This document shows, piece after piece, positions 20,276 to 30,850 of a stretch of DNA of 64,000 nucleotides. Origin of the DNA: Cliona cf. orientalis (Eukaryota > Porifera > Demospongiae > Clionaida > Clionaidae); contig OZ005693.1 of assembly GCA_963930775.1 (NCBI GenBank), forward strand, positions 4,712,001-4,776,000. The letters run 5' to 3'. Within the stretch, counting starts at the first letter, position 1, and each line of letters begins with the position of its first letter. Under the pieces are notes generated by a model. The model did no database searches. It saw nothing but the letters and a program-made list of their open reading frames with translations, and was not told the DNA's origin. The position numbers were made by a program, and so were the translations under genes.

Positions 20276-22132
20276 TTATGAATCAAGATCTTCATAATCT
20301 GGAGTTGGTGATCTCATCAAATTTCGTCGGTGAAATATTTCCTCTACCACACTTTGATCATAAGGTCTGTCATCTCTCTCTCTGTATTTGTATCGCTTAG
20401 CCATGATGGAAAACACAATGAAGCCAAATAGAGCGACAACAATTGTGAACAAAAAGTAGATGAAACAACAGTTAGTAACTGGAGGGTGCTCTCTTATGCC
20501 ACCTTTAGACCAAATACTGTCCAAAGAAATGGGAACAAGGGCAATGGAGCTGATCAGCTGAAAGAAACCTTTAATGGCAAAGAAGGCTCCAATGAGGAGA
20601 CCTTTCATAGAGTGAGGGCTTTGAGCTGAGATGAACTCAAGAACTGTAGCCATGATAATTGGTGGACCCATAGCAAGAAGAATGTTTGGAGCAATGAGCA
20701 CTCCCCAATGCATCTTAAGAATAGGGTATGTCAAAGCATGCGCACTATTCACCCTTGTGTATGTGAACATGCAGTGGCTACCAGTGCCTAGATCATCCAC
20801 AGAGTGAAGGTGACCTGCTAGGTCAATGGCCAGCATAGACACAGTGCCAAGGATATAAAGAACTAAGCCTGCATGCAAGCGTGTGATTATTGATATCCTG
20901 TAGCTACGCAATACTATGAAAGTGTAAATAGGTAAGAAGATGGATGCAATTGTGTATCTCAGAGCACTGCTCTCAAAGATTGCCCAAATTTTACAGCGGT
21001 ATTTAAAGTCTTCCCTATTACCAGTATGAAGTCCAAACGTTTTGAATCCAATGTAAGAGGTAGGAACTTCCATCACAAAAGTTGTACCAAGGCTGAGAAG
21101 CAATGTCAAGATCCGTAAAAATGCTTTAACATCTTCTACTTGTTCAGTTGTGAATGGTCCTCCATACCTTGACTTAGCAAAGTCTATTCTAGATGGTCTT
21201 TCATCATCACAGTAGGTAAAAGCACTACGTTGAAGTGGGTACTTGTACTTTCTGGCAAAGTTGAGCACCTTAAGCACATTCTGGTACGGATTACGATGAC
21301 CGGGCTCAGTGTAGAACCATTGCCGCTTACAACAAGTTATGATTAATAGAAATGGAATACTAAATACAATTAGAATCGGTAATACATTCCAAGCAATTCT
21401 AACGGTAATTTGTAATGTTGCACACTCAAGTAGTGCTCCACCAACATCCATAAAGGTTGTTCCCAAAACATTTGCCCAAACTGCCAAGTGAATAAAGATG
21501 CTAAGACCTCTACTCGGGGTGTCCATAAGTTGGTCTAGCCCCAACTGAATGAAGTTTGCCTGAAAGGCTACAACACCGAATGCTGACAGACACAATGTGC
21601 CAAAGCCAATGAAGTAGACAGGAGCAACTTTTTTAAAAGCATATTCTTGAAGGAGGGGTTTTAAATTATGATGATCAAGTATTGTTATAGTACCGAGCCA
21701 AATAAGAATAACAATTAAGGTGGAAAAAGAGAATACAAGAAAGCCAAGACCAATCATGACCATCTTGAATCGTCCACAATACACATCAGCTAGAAAACCA
21801 CCAAGTGGATAAAACATAGCAATCACTGCTAGTATAGCATAGAAAAAAGCTAATGGAGATGATACTGAATTGGCAAATTGAGAACTTCCTTTACTACTAA
21901 AATTTAATGGTACATAATTTTCAATAAATCCCCCAATCAATAATTGCTCGAAAGCAAGTAGCTCACCAACAATCATTGTCCACACCAGAATGAGTACAAC
22001 AGCTTTGTGCTGTAGATAAACTTGTCTGCAACAGAATATGATATGATCATAGTATTTGTGATGAGGAACCTTCGAATTTGTGTCACTCTTGCATAATTTT
22101 GAAAGCAATGGTTGAGTCTCACGATCCACCAT
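20276..22132 (-). CDS. POT/SLC15-like transporter, copy B (intact)
   Basis: A single uninterrupted frame of 618 residues with about 12 predicted membrane helices (first ILVWTMIVGELLAFEQLLIGGF; last CCFIYFLFTIVVALFGFIVFS). A long hydrophilic loop lies between helices 6 and 7. The line EFISAQSPHSMKGLLIGAFF matches the late-helix region of the POT/PTR2 family, and length fits SLC15A4-like proteins. The family couples proton flow to uptake of di-/tripeptides or histidine. The canonical ExxER motif of helix 1 is replaced by GELLAFEQLL, so mechanism and substrate are uncertain. The N-terminus has RETQPLL, an acidic dileucine sorting motif that suggests a lysosomal or endosomal location. The conserved C-terminal tail YRERDDRPYDQSVVEEIF is cytoplasmic. 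The gene is intronless with a TATA-like box about 120 bp upstream. Start chosen at MVDRETQPL because copies A and C share it. Confidence 0.8.
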   Translation of the reverse strand: MVDRETQPLLSKLCKSDTNSKVPHHKYYDHIIFCCRQVYLQHKAVVLILVWTMIVGELLAFEQLLIGGFIENYVPLNFSSKGSSQFANSVSSPLAFFYAILAVIAMFYPLGGFLADVYCGRFKMVMIGLGFLVFSFSTLIVILIWLGTITILDHHNLKPLLQEYAFKKVAPVYFIGFGTLCLSAFGVVAFQANFIQLGLDQLMDTPSRGLSIFIHLAVWANVLGTTFMDVGGALLECATLQITVRIAWNVLPILIVFSIPFLLIITCCKRQWFYTEPGHRNPYQNVLKVLNFARKYKYPLQRSAFTYCDDERPSRIDFAKSRYGGPFTTEQVEDVKAFLRILTLLLSLGTTFVMEVPTSYIGFKTFGLHTGNREDFKYRCKIWAIFESSALRYTIASIFLPIYTFIVLRSYRISIITRLHAGLVLYILGTVSMLAIDLAGHLHSVDDLGTGSHCMFTYTRVNSAHALTYPILKMHWGVLIAPNILLAMGPPIIMATVLEFISAQSPHSMKGLLIGAFFAIKGFFQLISSIALVPISLDSIWSKGGIREHPPVTNCCFIYFLFTIVVALFGFIVFSIMAKRYKYRERDDRPYDQSVVEEIFHRRNLMRSPTPDYEDLDS

Positions 22133-22620
22133 TATTAGCTACTATTGATAAACTTCAGTGATAAGTGAACAATGTCATGACAACTGCTACAATGGTTGAA
22201 AGAGCTAAACAACGTTCCTAATACTCTGGAGGTCCCATAGCGTTGATTCATTCATTTATATAGAATATGAAAAAACAACAACAGAAAGGTCCCTGTGTGG
22301 AAAGTATGTTTAGAAGCCATATAAATCAAAGCCAGCACCACACAATGTCATGTGATTTTATGTACACAATGCATATAACTGAAAATAACTGCGCGTAGGT
22401 ATAGTAGACTAGTTACAATGCTTTACTATGCATGAACAATGTAATTTTATGAAGTCCCTAAAATTTCCCAACAGGCTGTTTGTGTTAGCTGTAGTGGTAA
22501 AGATGGCATTCTCAAATGGGAGGACTAGAGAGATCGATCTATGGGCTCTACATCAACCTGAAGTTGATCACCAAGTTCTGCTACCTAGCAGAGCCATCAT
22601 AATTATAAATATTTGCCGTG
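22133..22620. repeat. 5' flank duplicated with copy C
   Basis: This flank aligns with 25602-26010 upstream of POT copy C. Shared blocks include CATAGCGTTGATTCATTCAT, the GGCACCACACA region and the AACAGGCTGTTTGT/GGGAGGACTAGAGAGATC stretch near 22470-22535. The two genes and their flanks are therefore one segmental duplication. Confidence 0.8.
22255..22262 (-). promoter_or_regulatory. Candidate TATA box of POT copy B
   Basis: TATATAAA on the minus strand, about 123 bp upstream of the ATG at 22132. It sits inside a 38-bp block (22236-22274) that is identical in the 5' flank of pseudogene copy C (25680-25718), while surrounding sequence has diverged. Confidence 0.4.
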
Positions 22621-22739
22621 CTTCGATACATTAAAATTATATGTTGCCAAGGTTGCGTTGCTCCTGGATACACACGCACTGTAACTCCAGTGGTGAGTAC
22701 AATAGGCTACCGTCAATAAAAACTATTAATACAGCCATT

Positions 22740-23118
22740 CACTAAAGTGTATTTTTACTCTCATTCCAATACAGTAACACTTCTGCTCTCACGCCTACTA
22801 CCACGTCATATCAAGTAAATGGTCACGTAGTAACCCCCAAATCTCAGCATAGGGATCTTGGAGTTGTGATGTCCCATAATCTTTCATGGACTGGTCATCT
22901 TTTACTAATTGTAAAACAAGCTTACAAAAAGCTTGGTCTACTACGTCAGCTGATCCTTCTCTGCAACTACCAGTACAAGTGCAAAAAATCTCTATACTTA
23001 TAATTAGTCCGGTCTCAACTTGTCTACTGCTCTCAAGTTTGGCGTCCACATCTTGTCAAGGACATTAAGCTCGATCCTCGAGGATATCCAACGTCGGGCA
23101 TCTAAATTCATTTTAAAT
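22740..23118 (+). mobile_element. LINE fragment 3, first part
   Basis: The + strand shows a decayed RT C-terminal region: TPKSQHRDLGVVMSHNLSW, KQAYKKLGLLRQ, then LVRSQLVYCSQVWRPHLVKDI and QRRASKFILN. Several frame breaks. It continues at 23695 after a nested insertion. The sequence type (HRDLGV, YCSQVWRPHL) differs from LINE fragments 1 and 2, so it is a second CR1/L2-like family. Confidence 0.8.
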
Positions 23119-23694
23119 GAATGCACAGGAGTGCAGAACCCTCACCGCTATACGTGCATGCATATAACATGGCTCACTCTGTGCATGTTCAATATCAGGA
23201 GTATTGAACTACATACCCTACACCTGAACAGGGTACTGGTATACTATTGACTACATACCCTGCACCTAAACTGGGTTCTAATACTAGAGTCAGTGATCTA
23301 AGAGTTGGGGGAAGGCACCTGGCTATGTCACAATATAAAATGAAAGCCTCTGTGACATACTTCAACTGAATTATGCACTTGAGAGCCACAGCCTTTTTAT
23401 ACTGTCACTGCATTAACAACTGACCAGCAAAGCACAGAATTGCAATCAGTTATGTAGTTGAGGTAGGTGCCATGTAAACACAGACTGGTAAGTTGCAACA
23501 GCTGCACACTCACTCCACTGGGCAGGACTTAACATGACCACTCTTCACGTATACCTAGGAATGCGTACTTTCTCTATAACGACCCTTACCATTTAGCAAA
23601 AGAGGGACGGACGGGTCGACGGACGGACGGACGGACAGACAAAAATCGCCAAACGATTGCAGTAACCCTCCACCTACGCTTTGCGGCGAAGGTT
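23119..23694. mobile_element. Insertion nested in LINE fragment 3
   Basis: About 575 bp separate the LINE codons for KFILN from those for DYTSDYKTR. The insert ends with the TAACCCTCC/GAAGGTTA-type repeat and carries a (GACG)n microsatellite at 23605-23640. Short imperfect direct repeats (CATACCCT(A/G)CACCT) lie at 23210-23275. No coding region seen. Confidence 0.6.
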
Positions 23695-24405
23695 AATGAC
23701 TACACATCTGACTACAAGACACGTTTATTGCAACTCAGCCTTTTGCCTCTCTTCATGATTTATGAACTTAATGATATATGTTTCTTTGTTAAATCCATCA
23801 AACAGCCATCCAGCTCCTTTAATATCCTGAATTATGTGTCTTTTAGCTGCAATAACACCAGATCCGGCTCCTTAAAACTAGTGCAACCCTTGGTACTAAA
23901 CAATCGCCACAAGCAGCCACTTCTTTTTCATCAGAATTGTTCGTCTATGGAACTCCTTAGCTACCCCCAATTGAAATTCATTCCAGCAGCTACAGCAGTA
24001 TTGTGGCTAGCTTCAAGTCCATACTATGGGATCATTTCGTTGCAGTATTTGACCCAGCAAACTCATGTACCTACCACTTTTGCTATCCCTATCCCAAATG
24101 TCAACCCCTAGTCGAAGCATCCTTCCAAATCAGTTAAGAGAGAGACTGTCATTGCAATCCTGAACATAGTCATTCTTATTCTGTATTCAATTTATTTAGT
24201 TAAATGTTATCTTAATAATTATTGTCATAACATAGCTACTTCATGTCAGTTAATTAGTTTAATTGTGTCCAGGCTGCCAGTTTGATCTGGCTGTCCTTCA
24301 GTCTGCACTTGCCTCAACACTACTTATCCCTGCCAGCCCCATTTCTATTCTGTTTCCTCTTTGTGCATTCTAGCAATAATAATAATAATAATAATAATAA
24401 TTGTG
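23695..24405 (+). mobile_element. LINE fragment 3, 3' end with (AAT)n tail
   Basis: The frame resumes with DYTSDYKTR, then LLQLSLLPLFMIYELNDI, FFVKSIKQPSSSFNILNYVSF and NTRSGSLKLV, the usual end of a CR1/L2-like RT. After its stop a ~290-bp 3' UTR leads to (AAT)n at 24374-24401. Such microsatellite tails are normal 3' ends of these LINEs. The tail abuts POT copy C exactly, marking the insertion point. Confidence 0.8.
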
Positions 24406-25601
24406 TATCTCAGAGCACTACCTCAAAGATTGCCCAAATTTTACAGCGGTTGATAAAGTCTTCTCCATTACCAGTATGAAGTCCAAATGTTTTGAATCCA
24501 ATGTAAGAAGTAGGAACTTCCATCACAAAAATTGCACCAAGGCTGAGACTTAAGTAGCTAACGTAAACTTCGGATCCGTAAAAATACTTTAACATCTTCT
24601 ACTTTTTCAGTTGTGAAGGGTCTTCCATATCTTGACTTAGCAAAGTCTATTCTAGATGATCTTTCATCATCACAGTATTAAAGTGAAGGCACTGCGTTGA
24701 AGTGGGTACTTGTGCTTTCTGGCAAAGTTGAGCACCTTAAGCACATTCCGGTACGGATTATGATGACCGGGCTCAGTGTAGAGAACCATTGCCGCTTACA
24801 ACAAGTTATGATTAATAGAAATGGAATGCTAAATATGATTAGGATTGGAAAAACACTGAAAGTAATTCTAACTGTAATTTGTGATTTTGGACACTCAAGC
24901 AGTGCTCCACCAATGCCCATAAAGGTTGTTCCCAAAACATTTGCCCAAACTGCCAAGTGAATAAAGATGCAAAGATCTCTACTCGGGGTATCCATAAGTT
25001 GGTCTAGCCCCAACCGAATGAAGTTTGCCTGAAAAGCTACAATACCAAATACTGACAGACATAATGTGCCAAAGCCAACGAAGTAGACAGGAGCAACTTC
25101 TTTAAAAGGATATTCTTGAAGGAGAGGTTTAAATTATTAATTTTATGATAGATAAATTTTGTTACAATACCGAGCCAAACAAGAATAATAATTAAGGTGG
25201 AAAAGAGAATACAAGAAAGCCAAGACCAATCATGACCATCTTGAATCGTCCACAATACACATCAGCTAGAAAACCACCGAGTGGATAAAACATAGCAATC
25301 ACTGCTAGTATAGCACAGACGAAGGCCAAGGGAGATGATACTGAATTAACAAAGTGATAATGTTTCTTTTTACTAAAGGCACGTAGCTTTTAATAAATCC
25401 GCCAAACAGTAATTGCATGAAAGCAAGTAGCTCACCAACAATCATTGTCCACACCAGAATAAGCACAACAGCTTTGTACTGTAGATAAACCTGTCTGCAA
25501 CAGAATCTGATATCATCACAGTGTGTGCGATGAGGAGCCTTCGAATTTGTGTCACTCTTGCATAATTTTGAAAGCAATGGTTGAGTCTCATGATCCACCA
25601 T
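24405..25601 (-). pseudogene. POT/SLC15-like transporter, copy C (truncated)
   Basis: It starts MVDHETQPLLSKLCKSDTNSK and follows copy B closely through helix 8, then ends abruptly at the LINE tail (24405), so the C-terminal ~250 residues are gone. Frame breaks lie near 24545-24580 (an inserted ~25 bp), 24675, 24770, 25120-25150 and 25370. Nucleotide identity to copy B is very high by eye over most of the length. No product is expected. Confidence 0.85.
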
Positions 25602-26009
25602 AATTAGCAAACTTCAATGATAAGTGAACATGACAACTATTACAAAACCAATATTCCTAATTAAAAATACTCATGAAGTTCCATAGCGTTGATTCATTCA
25701 TTTATATAGAATATGAAAAAATCCAGAAGGTATCTGTGTGCAAATTCGGTTAGAAGCCGTACAAATCAAAACCGGCACCACACATGATTTATGTACACAA
25801 TCCATACAAAAATGGAACTAAAAATAACTTCACGTAGATAACATTGACCATGCATGGTAAAGCAGTTAGACTACTGGCCACGAACTACTATTAATAATGA
25901 AGTCCTTAAAACTTCCCAACAGGCTGTTTGTATTAGTAATGAAGAAGGCAATCTCAAATGGGAGGACTAGAGAGATCAATTTATGGGCCCTACATCAATT
26001 AACCTGAAT

Positions 26010-26719
26010 GAGTTCTCATAATCACATTTGTAGTGCTCCAGACCAAGGGGTGAGTATAGGAGGGGTATATAATATAATATTATTATGTCACATCACATAT
26101 GGAGTGCAAAGCTGAAGATAACAATAATTAAGTGTTATAGCAAACATCCGATGTAGATAGGTTTTTTTTTCTCAAGTGGGATATTATTTTGCTTAAATTA
26201 TGCACTTCTACATGGCTATCTTCCGGTTTCAAATAATGCATTCACTCGATCATGGATCCCAGCTGGTCAGAATAGCTACTTGCTTCCTTGGTGGTCATTA
26301 TTATTTGGAGTTCCTTCATTATCATTATCGACAACAAATAGTAAAAAAAAATACACAACTGACCTACCCTACTTTTGTGGTCACGTTATTTCAATAATTA
26401 ATTTATTCTGTGTGGCCAATAGCCAGTCTGAGAGAGATATATACCCTTATATCTCGAGATCAAAACATTTACCTGACCTCCTTATATGACAATGCTCTTA
26501 TGCAGTACCTCATTACCATAGCTGATCACACAATTTAAATAAGTCACAATAAATTAATGATTCAGTGCATCAAAGTAGCTAAACCGTAAATAAAATTAAT
26601 GTTTATCTAATTATCAAATAATATAGTAACATTATACAAAATGGTTACAGCTATATGTCGTAATAAAAAACATAATAGCACTACTAATTAAAATTAATAT
26701 GCATCACCTTGCATATTAA
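26010..26719. other. Intergenic between POT copies C and D
   Basis: AT-rich; no gene. Weak open frames at 26200-26489 have no similarity that I recognise. Confidence 0.4.
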
Positions 26720-28562
26720 TTAACTACTAATTGAGTAATCGTCATAGTCTGGAGATGGAGGTCGCATGCGGTTACGTCGATCGAAGATATCCTCCACAAT
26801 ATAGTAATCATAGGGTCTGTCATCTCTTTCCCTGTACTTGTATCGCCTGGCAACAAAAGCAAACAAGATTAGGCCAATCATTGCTATAACAGATGTTGAA
26901 AGAAGATAACCAAAGCCACAGTTTATCACTGAAGGATTAGTTTTCATGTATCCTTCACTCCAAATTCTATCAGAAGAGAATGGAAAAAGAATCAGTGAGC
27001 TAATTAGTTGAAAGATACCTCTGATAGCAAAGAAGACCCCAATGAGAAAACCTTTCATCAAAGAAGGGCTTTGAGCTGAGATGAACTCAAATGTAGTAGC
27101 TACAACAATTGGGGGTCCTATTCCAAGCAGAATATTTGGAGCAATGAGAACAGCCCAATGCATCTCAAGGACAGGATACAGCAGTGCATGAGCATTATTT
27201 TCCCTTGAATACTTAAACATACAGGAACTACCTAAACCTTGATTGTTCACTGAGTGAAAATGACCTACTAGATCAATAGCCAGCATAGAGAGGGAACCAA
27301 GAATCCACAATATTATACCAATAAATAATCGAGTAAATATTCTTGAAGCTGCGGACCACTTAAGAAGAGAAAACTGAACATACATGTACACTGGAATAAA
27401 TATAGATCCTATCACATACCTAAGCATGCCACTTTCTAAAAGTGCCCAAATAGAGCAACGATGAAGAAAGTCCTCTGAGTAGCCAGTATGTAATCCAAAT
27501 GCAATAAAGCCCATGCTACCAGTTGGTATCTCCAAACTAAAAACTGGTCCAATAATAGCAAGCAATAATATGATTCTAAGAAATGCCTTCACATCTTCAA
27601 CTTGCTCTGTTGTGTAAGGTCCTCCAAACCTCTGCTTAGCAAAGTCTATTCTAGATGGACAATCAACATCACTGTATGTAAAGGCACTGCGATAAAGTGG
27701 ACGTTTATGCTTTCTGACAAAATTAAGTATGCTGATTACCATTTTATAAGAATTCCTCAAATTAGGCTCTATATAAAACCAATGACGTTTCCAACAAGCA
27801 AAGATAAGTAGGGCAGGTAAGCAGAGAAGAGGAAAAAGAGGCGCAACTAAAAAGGGATACTTTATCTTGGCACTAACAAGTGGGCAGGACACAACAGCAG
27901 CAGCAAAGGTCACAAGAGTTGCTCCCAGTGTGTCAGCCCATATTTGCCCAATGAATAAAAACACTCAGACTCGTGCTTGGGGCCTCCATAAGCTGGTCAA
28001 GTCCAAACTGGATGAAATTGGCCTGGTAGGCTGCGTAGCCTAGAATAATAAAGAAAGCAGCACTAAATCCAGTAATATAAAGTGGAATTCTTTCTTTAAG
28101 CATTACAAATACGATACTTTCGTGGCCGTCATCCAAACTGAACCAGATTGCAATGGTCATCGCCACAATTATGGTACAAAACAGAATAGTTGTCATACTA
28201 ATAATAATGATCTTGAATTTCCCACACCAAACATCCGCTATGAAACCACTGAGTGGATAAAATATAGCAATAGCTGCTAGTATAGCACTAACCAAGCCAA
28301 GAGGAGAAGATACAGCATTGACAAGATGGCTCACACCCACGGGCACATAACTGCCAATAAATGCAGCAATTACTGCATGAACTGCAGTGTACACCTCACC
28401 AACAATCATTGTCCATACCAGAATCATGAGAATGGCCTTTGAGAGCGGACTTTGCTGGCAACAGATCCGGGAAGACAGGTTGGCATGCCGATGATCGTGT
28501 GATGGAATTAGAGGAGTACCTTCTTCTTCGCGTCCAGAGCCTGTTGAATGTGACTGGATCAT
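26720..28562 (-). CDS. POT/SLC15-like transporter, copy D (diverged, one frame break)
   Basis: Two overlapping frames (27933-28601 and 26720-27964) together make one full-length POT-like protein of about 610-620 residues. The change of frame falls at about 27945-27955, inside helix 5. The first frame gives SLSVFIH and the next GQIWADTLGATL, which lines up residue for residue with FIHLAVWANVLGTT of copy B if one base is removed. It keeps an acidic-Leu-Ile motif (EEGTPLI), the late-helix line EFISAQSPSLMKGFLIG and the tail YRERDDRPYDYYIVEDIF. Helix 1 has GEVYTAVHAVIAAF instead of ExxER. It is clearly older than the A-C duplication. Start assumed at MIQSHSTGSGREEE (28560-28562); 28601 is a non-ATG alternative. 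Either a sequencing slip or a recent pseudogene. Confidence 0.7.
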
Positions 28563-28601
28563 TTCTGAGTGACTCAAAATCTTATGGATGTATCCTATCA
28601 A

Positions 28602-29385
28602 ATATTCAGCAATCAGTAAAATTTGTGTACACAGTCAAAAGTTGGAAACACTTCTTTTGAATCATTAATTTCCAATCCTGCAAATAAGTCATGATACCGT
28701 GAAGACCTGACTTTATGAAACCACGAGTGATGTGCAGCTAGTAGGGAAACTATACTATGTTGATTCAGAAACAATTGAAACACAATATTGATAGTATAAA
28801 CCTTAAACTTCCTTTTCAACTACTTTTTTAGCCACACTGGCATAATAATACTTTATATTTTATGTTGTAGCAAATACTGTTATGGCTACATCATCGTTAT
28901 AATATGTAAAACAGCTGTTGCATACACAACTTTTCACTATGGGTGATGAAAACAAGTGCATGTCTTGAGCACTTACATGTAGCTATTGGTTTGGTGAGAG
29001 TGTGATGATTCAGATTGAAATGAGAATCACACTATGATTAAATTTTGAAACAAAAATCTTATTTGGACGTTCTTACTATAATTATTACTGAACCACTGGG
29101 CTGCCCTAGGTGGTTTACTAAACAAGTGTTACGGTAGGAATAATACTGGTCACAGATGTGAGCTAGCCTAGCGGAAATGCTGTTGAGGAATTAGTTAATA
29201 CATAATTCGTAACTAGTGTTGCCAAGAGTGCCACACCACTTTGTGGCTCTTATATGCTCCTAGTGTTATACTCAAGGTGGCCATGCAACTCTCACAGTGT
29301 CTGGGAAGATGTACTCCACTTCAGACACGTTCGGAGACTTGAGGAATGCTTGTGCAGTGTGTGTATGAGTGTGTGAGTGTGTACT
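28602..29385. other. Intergenic upstream of POT copy D
   Basis: No gene recognised. Short GT-rich run at 29355-29385. Confidence 0.4.
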
Positions 29386-29387
29386 TA

Positions 29388-29645
29388 TGGGAACAGCTTG
29401 GCTCCCAATCCCAACCTCCATGGGCCTTGGTGTTGTGACTTTGAGCAAGTTGCTTTTATCCCCACTGCTCCAACGTAGTTAGCTACCTTGCTGTAACATA
29501 GGGACCTAGCTTCGGCTGGGATGGCAAAAACACTTGTCCCATCAAGTTGAACCTGGTTGGACTCTTCGGGTGCCAACACCTGACACTATTGACCAGGTGT
29601 GGTCCGGCAAGTCAGACTTCAGGTGCCAACACCACACCAGTGCAT
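29388..29645. repeat. Possible SINE with CORE-like central block
   Basis: TTGTGACTTTGAGCAAGTTGC (29431-29451) resembles the central block shared by MIR/CORE-type SINEs. Downstream are short direct repeats (GGTGCCAACACC twice) . No pol III boxes could be placed with confidence, so family assignment is tentative. Confidence 0.35.
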
Positions 29646-29805
29646 GGTGCAATCGTGGCTTTTCTGTCTAGAATCACATATTATGTGCATGTGCTCTCAA
29701 AGTAGCTAGCTACTTGTATTATCTCAAACATTTAGCTATGCAACTTTATTAATCTATAGCAAAATGAGCAAGCGGGGAACCCTGCCAGAGAGAGGATTTA
29801 TCGGA

Positions 29806-29875
29806 TTAGCTTCGTACCGGCCCAGGCCATTCTCCTCTTCTTCAAAGGGTCTGGGTACGATGCTAATAGAGGATA
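29806..29875. repeat. Short inverted repeat, MULE-end-like
   Basis: TTAGCTTCGTACCGGCCCAGGCC and GGTCTGGGTACGATGCTAA are imperfect inverted copies about 25 bp apart. Sequence resembles the TAGCCTCGTCCCCAGGC ends of the elements at 13190 and 58108. Confidence 0.5.
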
Positions 29876-29969
29876 GGCACTTTTGTTGTCATTCAGTGGC
29901 TGAGTCATAATATAAAGCTCACTATTCCTATACCTACATATTTGGTTTGCAACACTCCAGGATCAGAGC

Positions 29970-30590
29970 ATGGATAAGGCCATTAGAGAGGGAAGACTAA
30001 ATGAAGTGAAAGAGATTTTGTACAAAGGAGATTACAATGTCAATGAAGTATCAAAGGTAGCTAGTGGACTTGTCCATAATAAAAATTTAATTACTCATGA
30101 TCAATATAATTCAATCACCTGCCGTGGTTCGAGCCTGCTGTGTAATCGTGGCTCAGCCATGTGGCTTTTGAGTCCAATCTCAGTTCTGGAGATTTCATGA
30201 CTGAAGAAGTTGGGCTAACGCTGATTATAATTCATTCCAGTCAGCACATGAGATGGACAAAAAGTAGCTACATGACTAGCTACAAACAAGTCACCTCCCA
30301 GTGACTATAATTATTGCATCCATGCAGGACTAATCTGCTCAAAGTCTCTTTAGTCCAGAACTCATAATAAATTATTATGCCTATTAGTTTACAGCATACC
30401 CTCAGACTCTGTCTCTCTCTCTCACTCGTTCTCTTTCACTGGGTAGTCTCTCTCGCTCTCTCTGTAAAACATACACATTTCATAGACAGGAATAACAGTT
30501 ACTGCTCTTCATTTTGCTGCATACAGTGGTAATGTGGACGTGGAAAAAGTCATTATAGATGGTGGAGCAAACATTGATGCCCAGGAAGAG
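29970..30590 (+). CDS. Ankyrin-repeat protein, first two exons
   Basis: Exon 1 is 29970-30056: MDKAIREGRLNEVKEILYKG... ending NEVSK, followed by donor GTAGCT. Exon 2 is 30486-30590, after an acceptor CATAG: TGITVTALHFAAYSGNVDVEKVIIDGGANIDAQEE, followed by donor GTGCAT. Both joins are phase 0. ALHFAAYSGNVDVEKVIIDGGANID is a full ankyrin repeat, and exon 1 is a typical capping half-repeat. The next repeat downstream appears decayed, so the gene may be a fragment or continue with exons I cannot place. Binding partner unknown. Confidence 0.6.
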
Positions 30591-30699
30591 GTGCATCAAT
30601 AATTACATTAACCTTCGAAAAAAAATGGCATGCAACTCTTTTGTCTGTAGTATAATTACTGTTAAAACAAATAATATGATGCTAAATAACTATTGTTAA

Positions 30700-30850
30700 G
30701 GAGTCATGTTTCAAAGTAATGATGCCATTCAGTTACTAAAAGTTGCACATAATAGCTACAATTATGTCAGTATGCTAATTCAAGGACCCCAGTGGTATAC
30801 GCTGCTTTCAATAACCATGTTGCTATTGCAGAGCTTCTTCTTAAATAATT
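30700..30850 (+). pseudogene. Ankyrin-repeat relic
   Basis: RTPVVYAAFNNHVAIAELLLK followed at once by TAA (30780-30848) is an ankyrin repeat in a frame with no clear acceptor and a stop where the next loop should begin. It is probably the third repeat of the gene starting at 29970, now broken. Confidence 0.5.
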
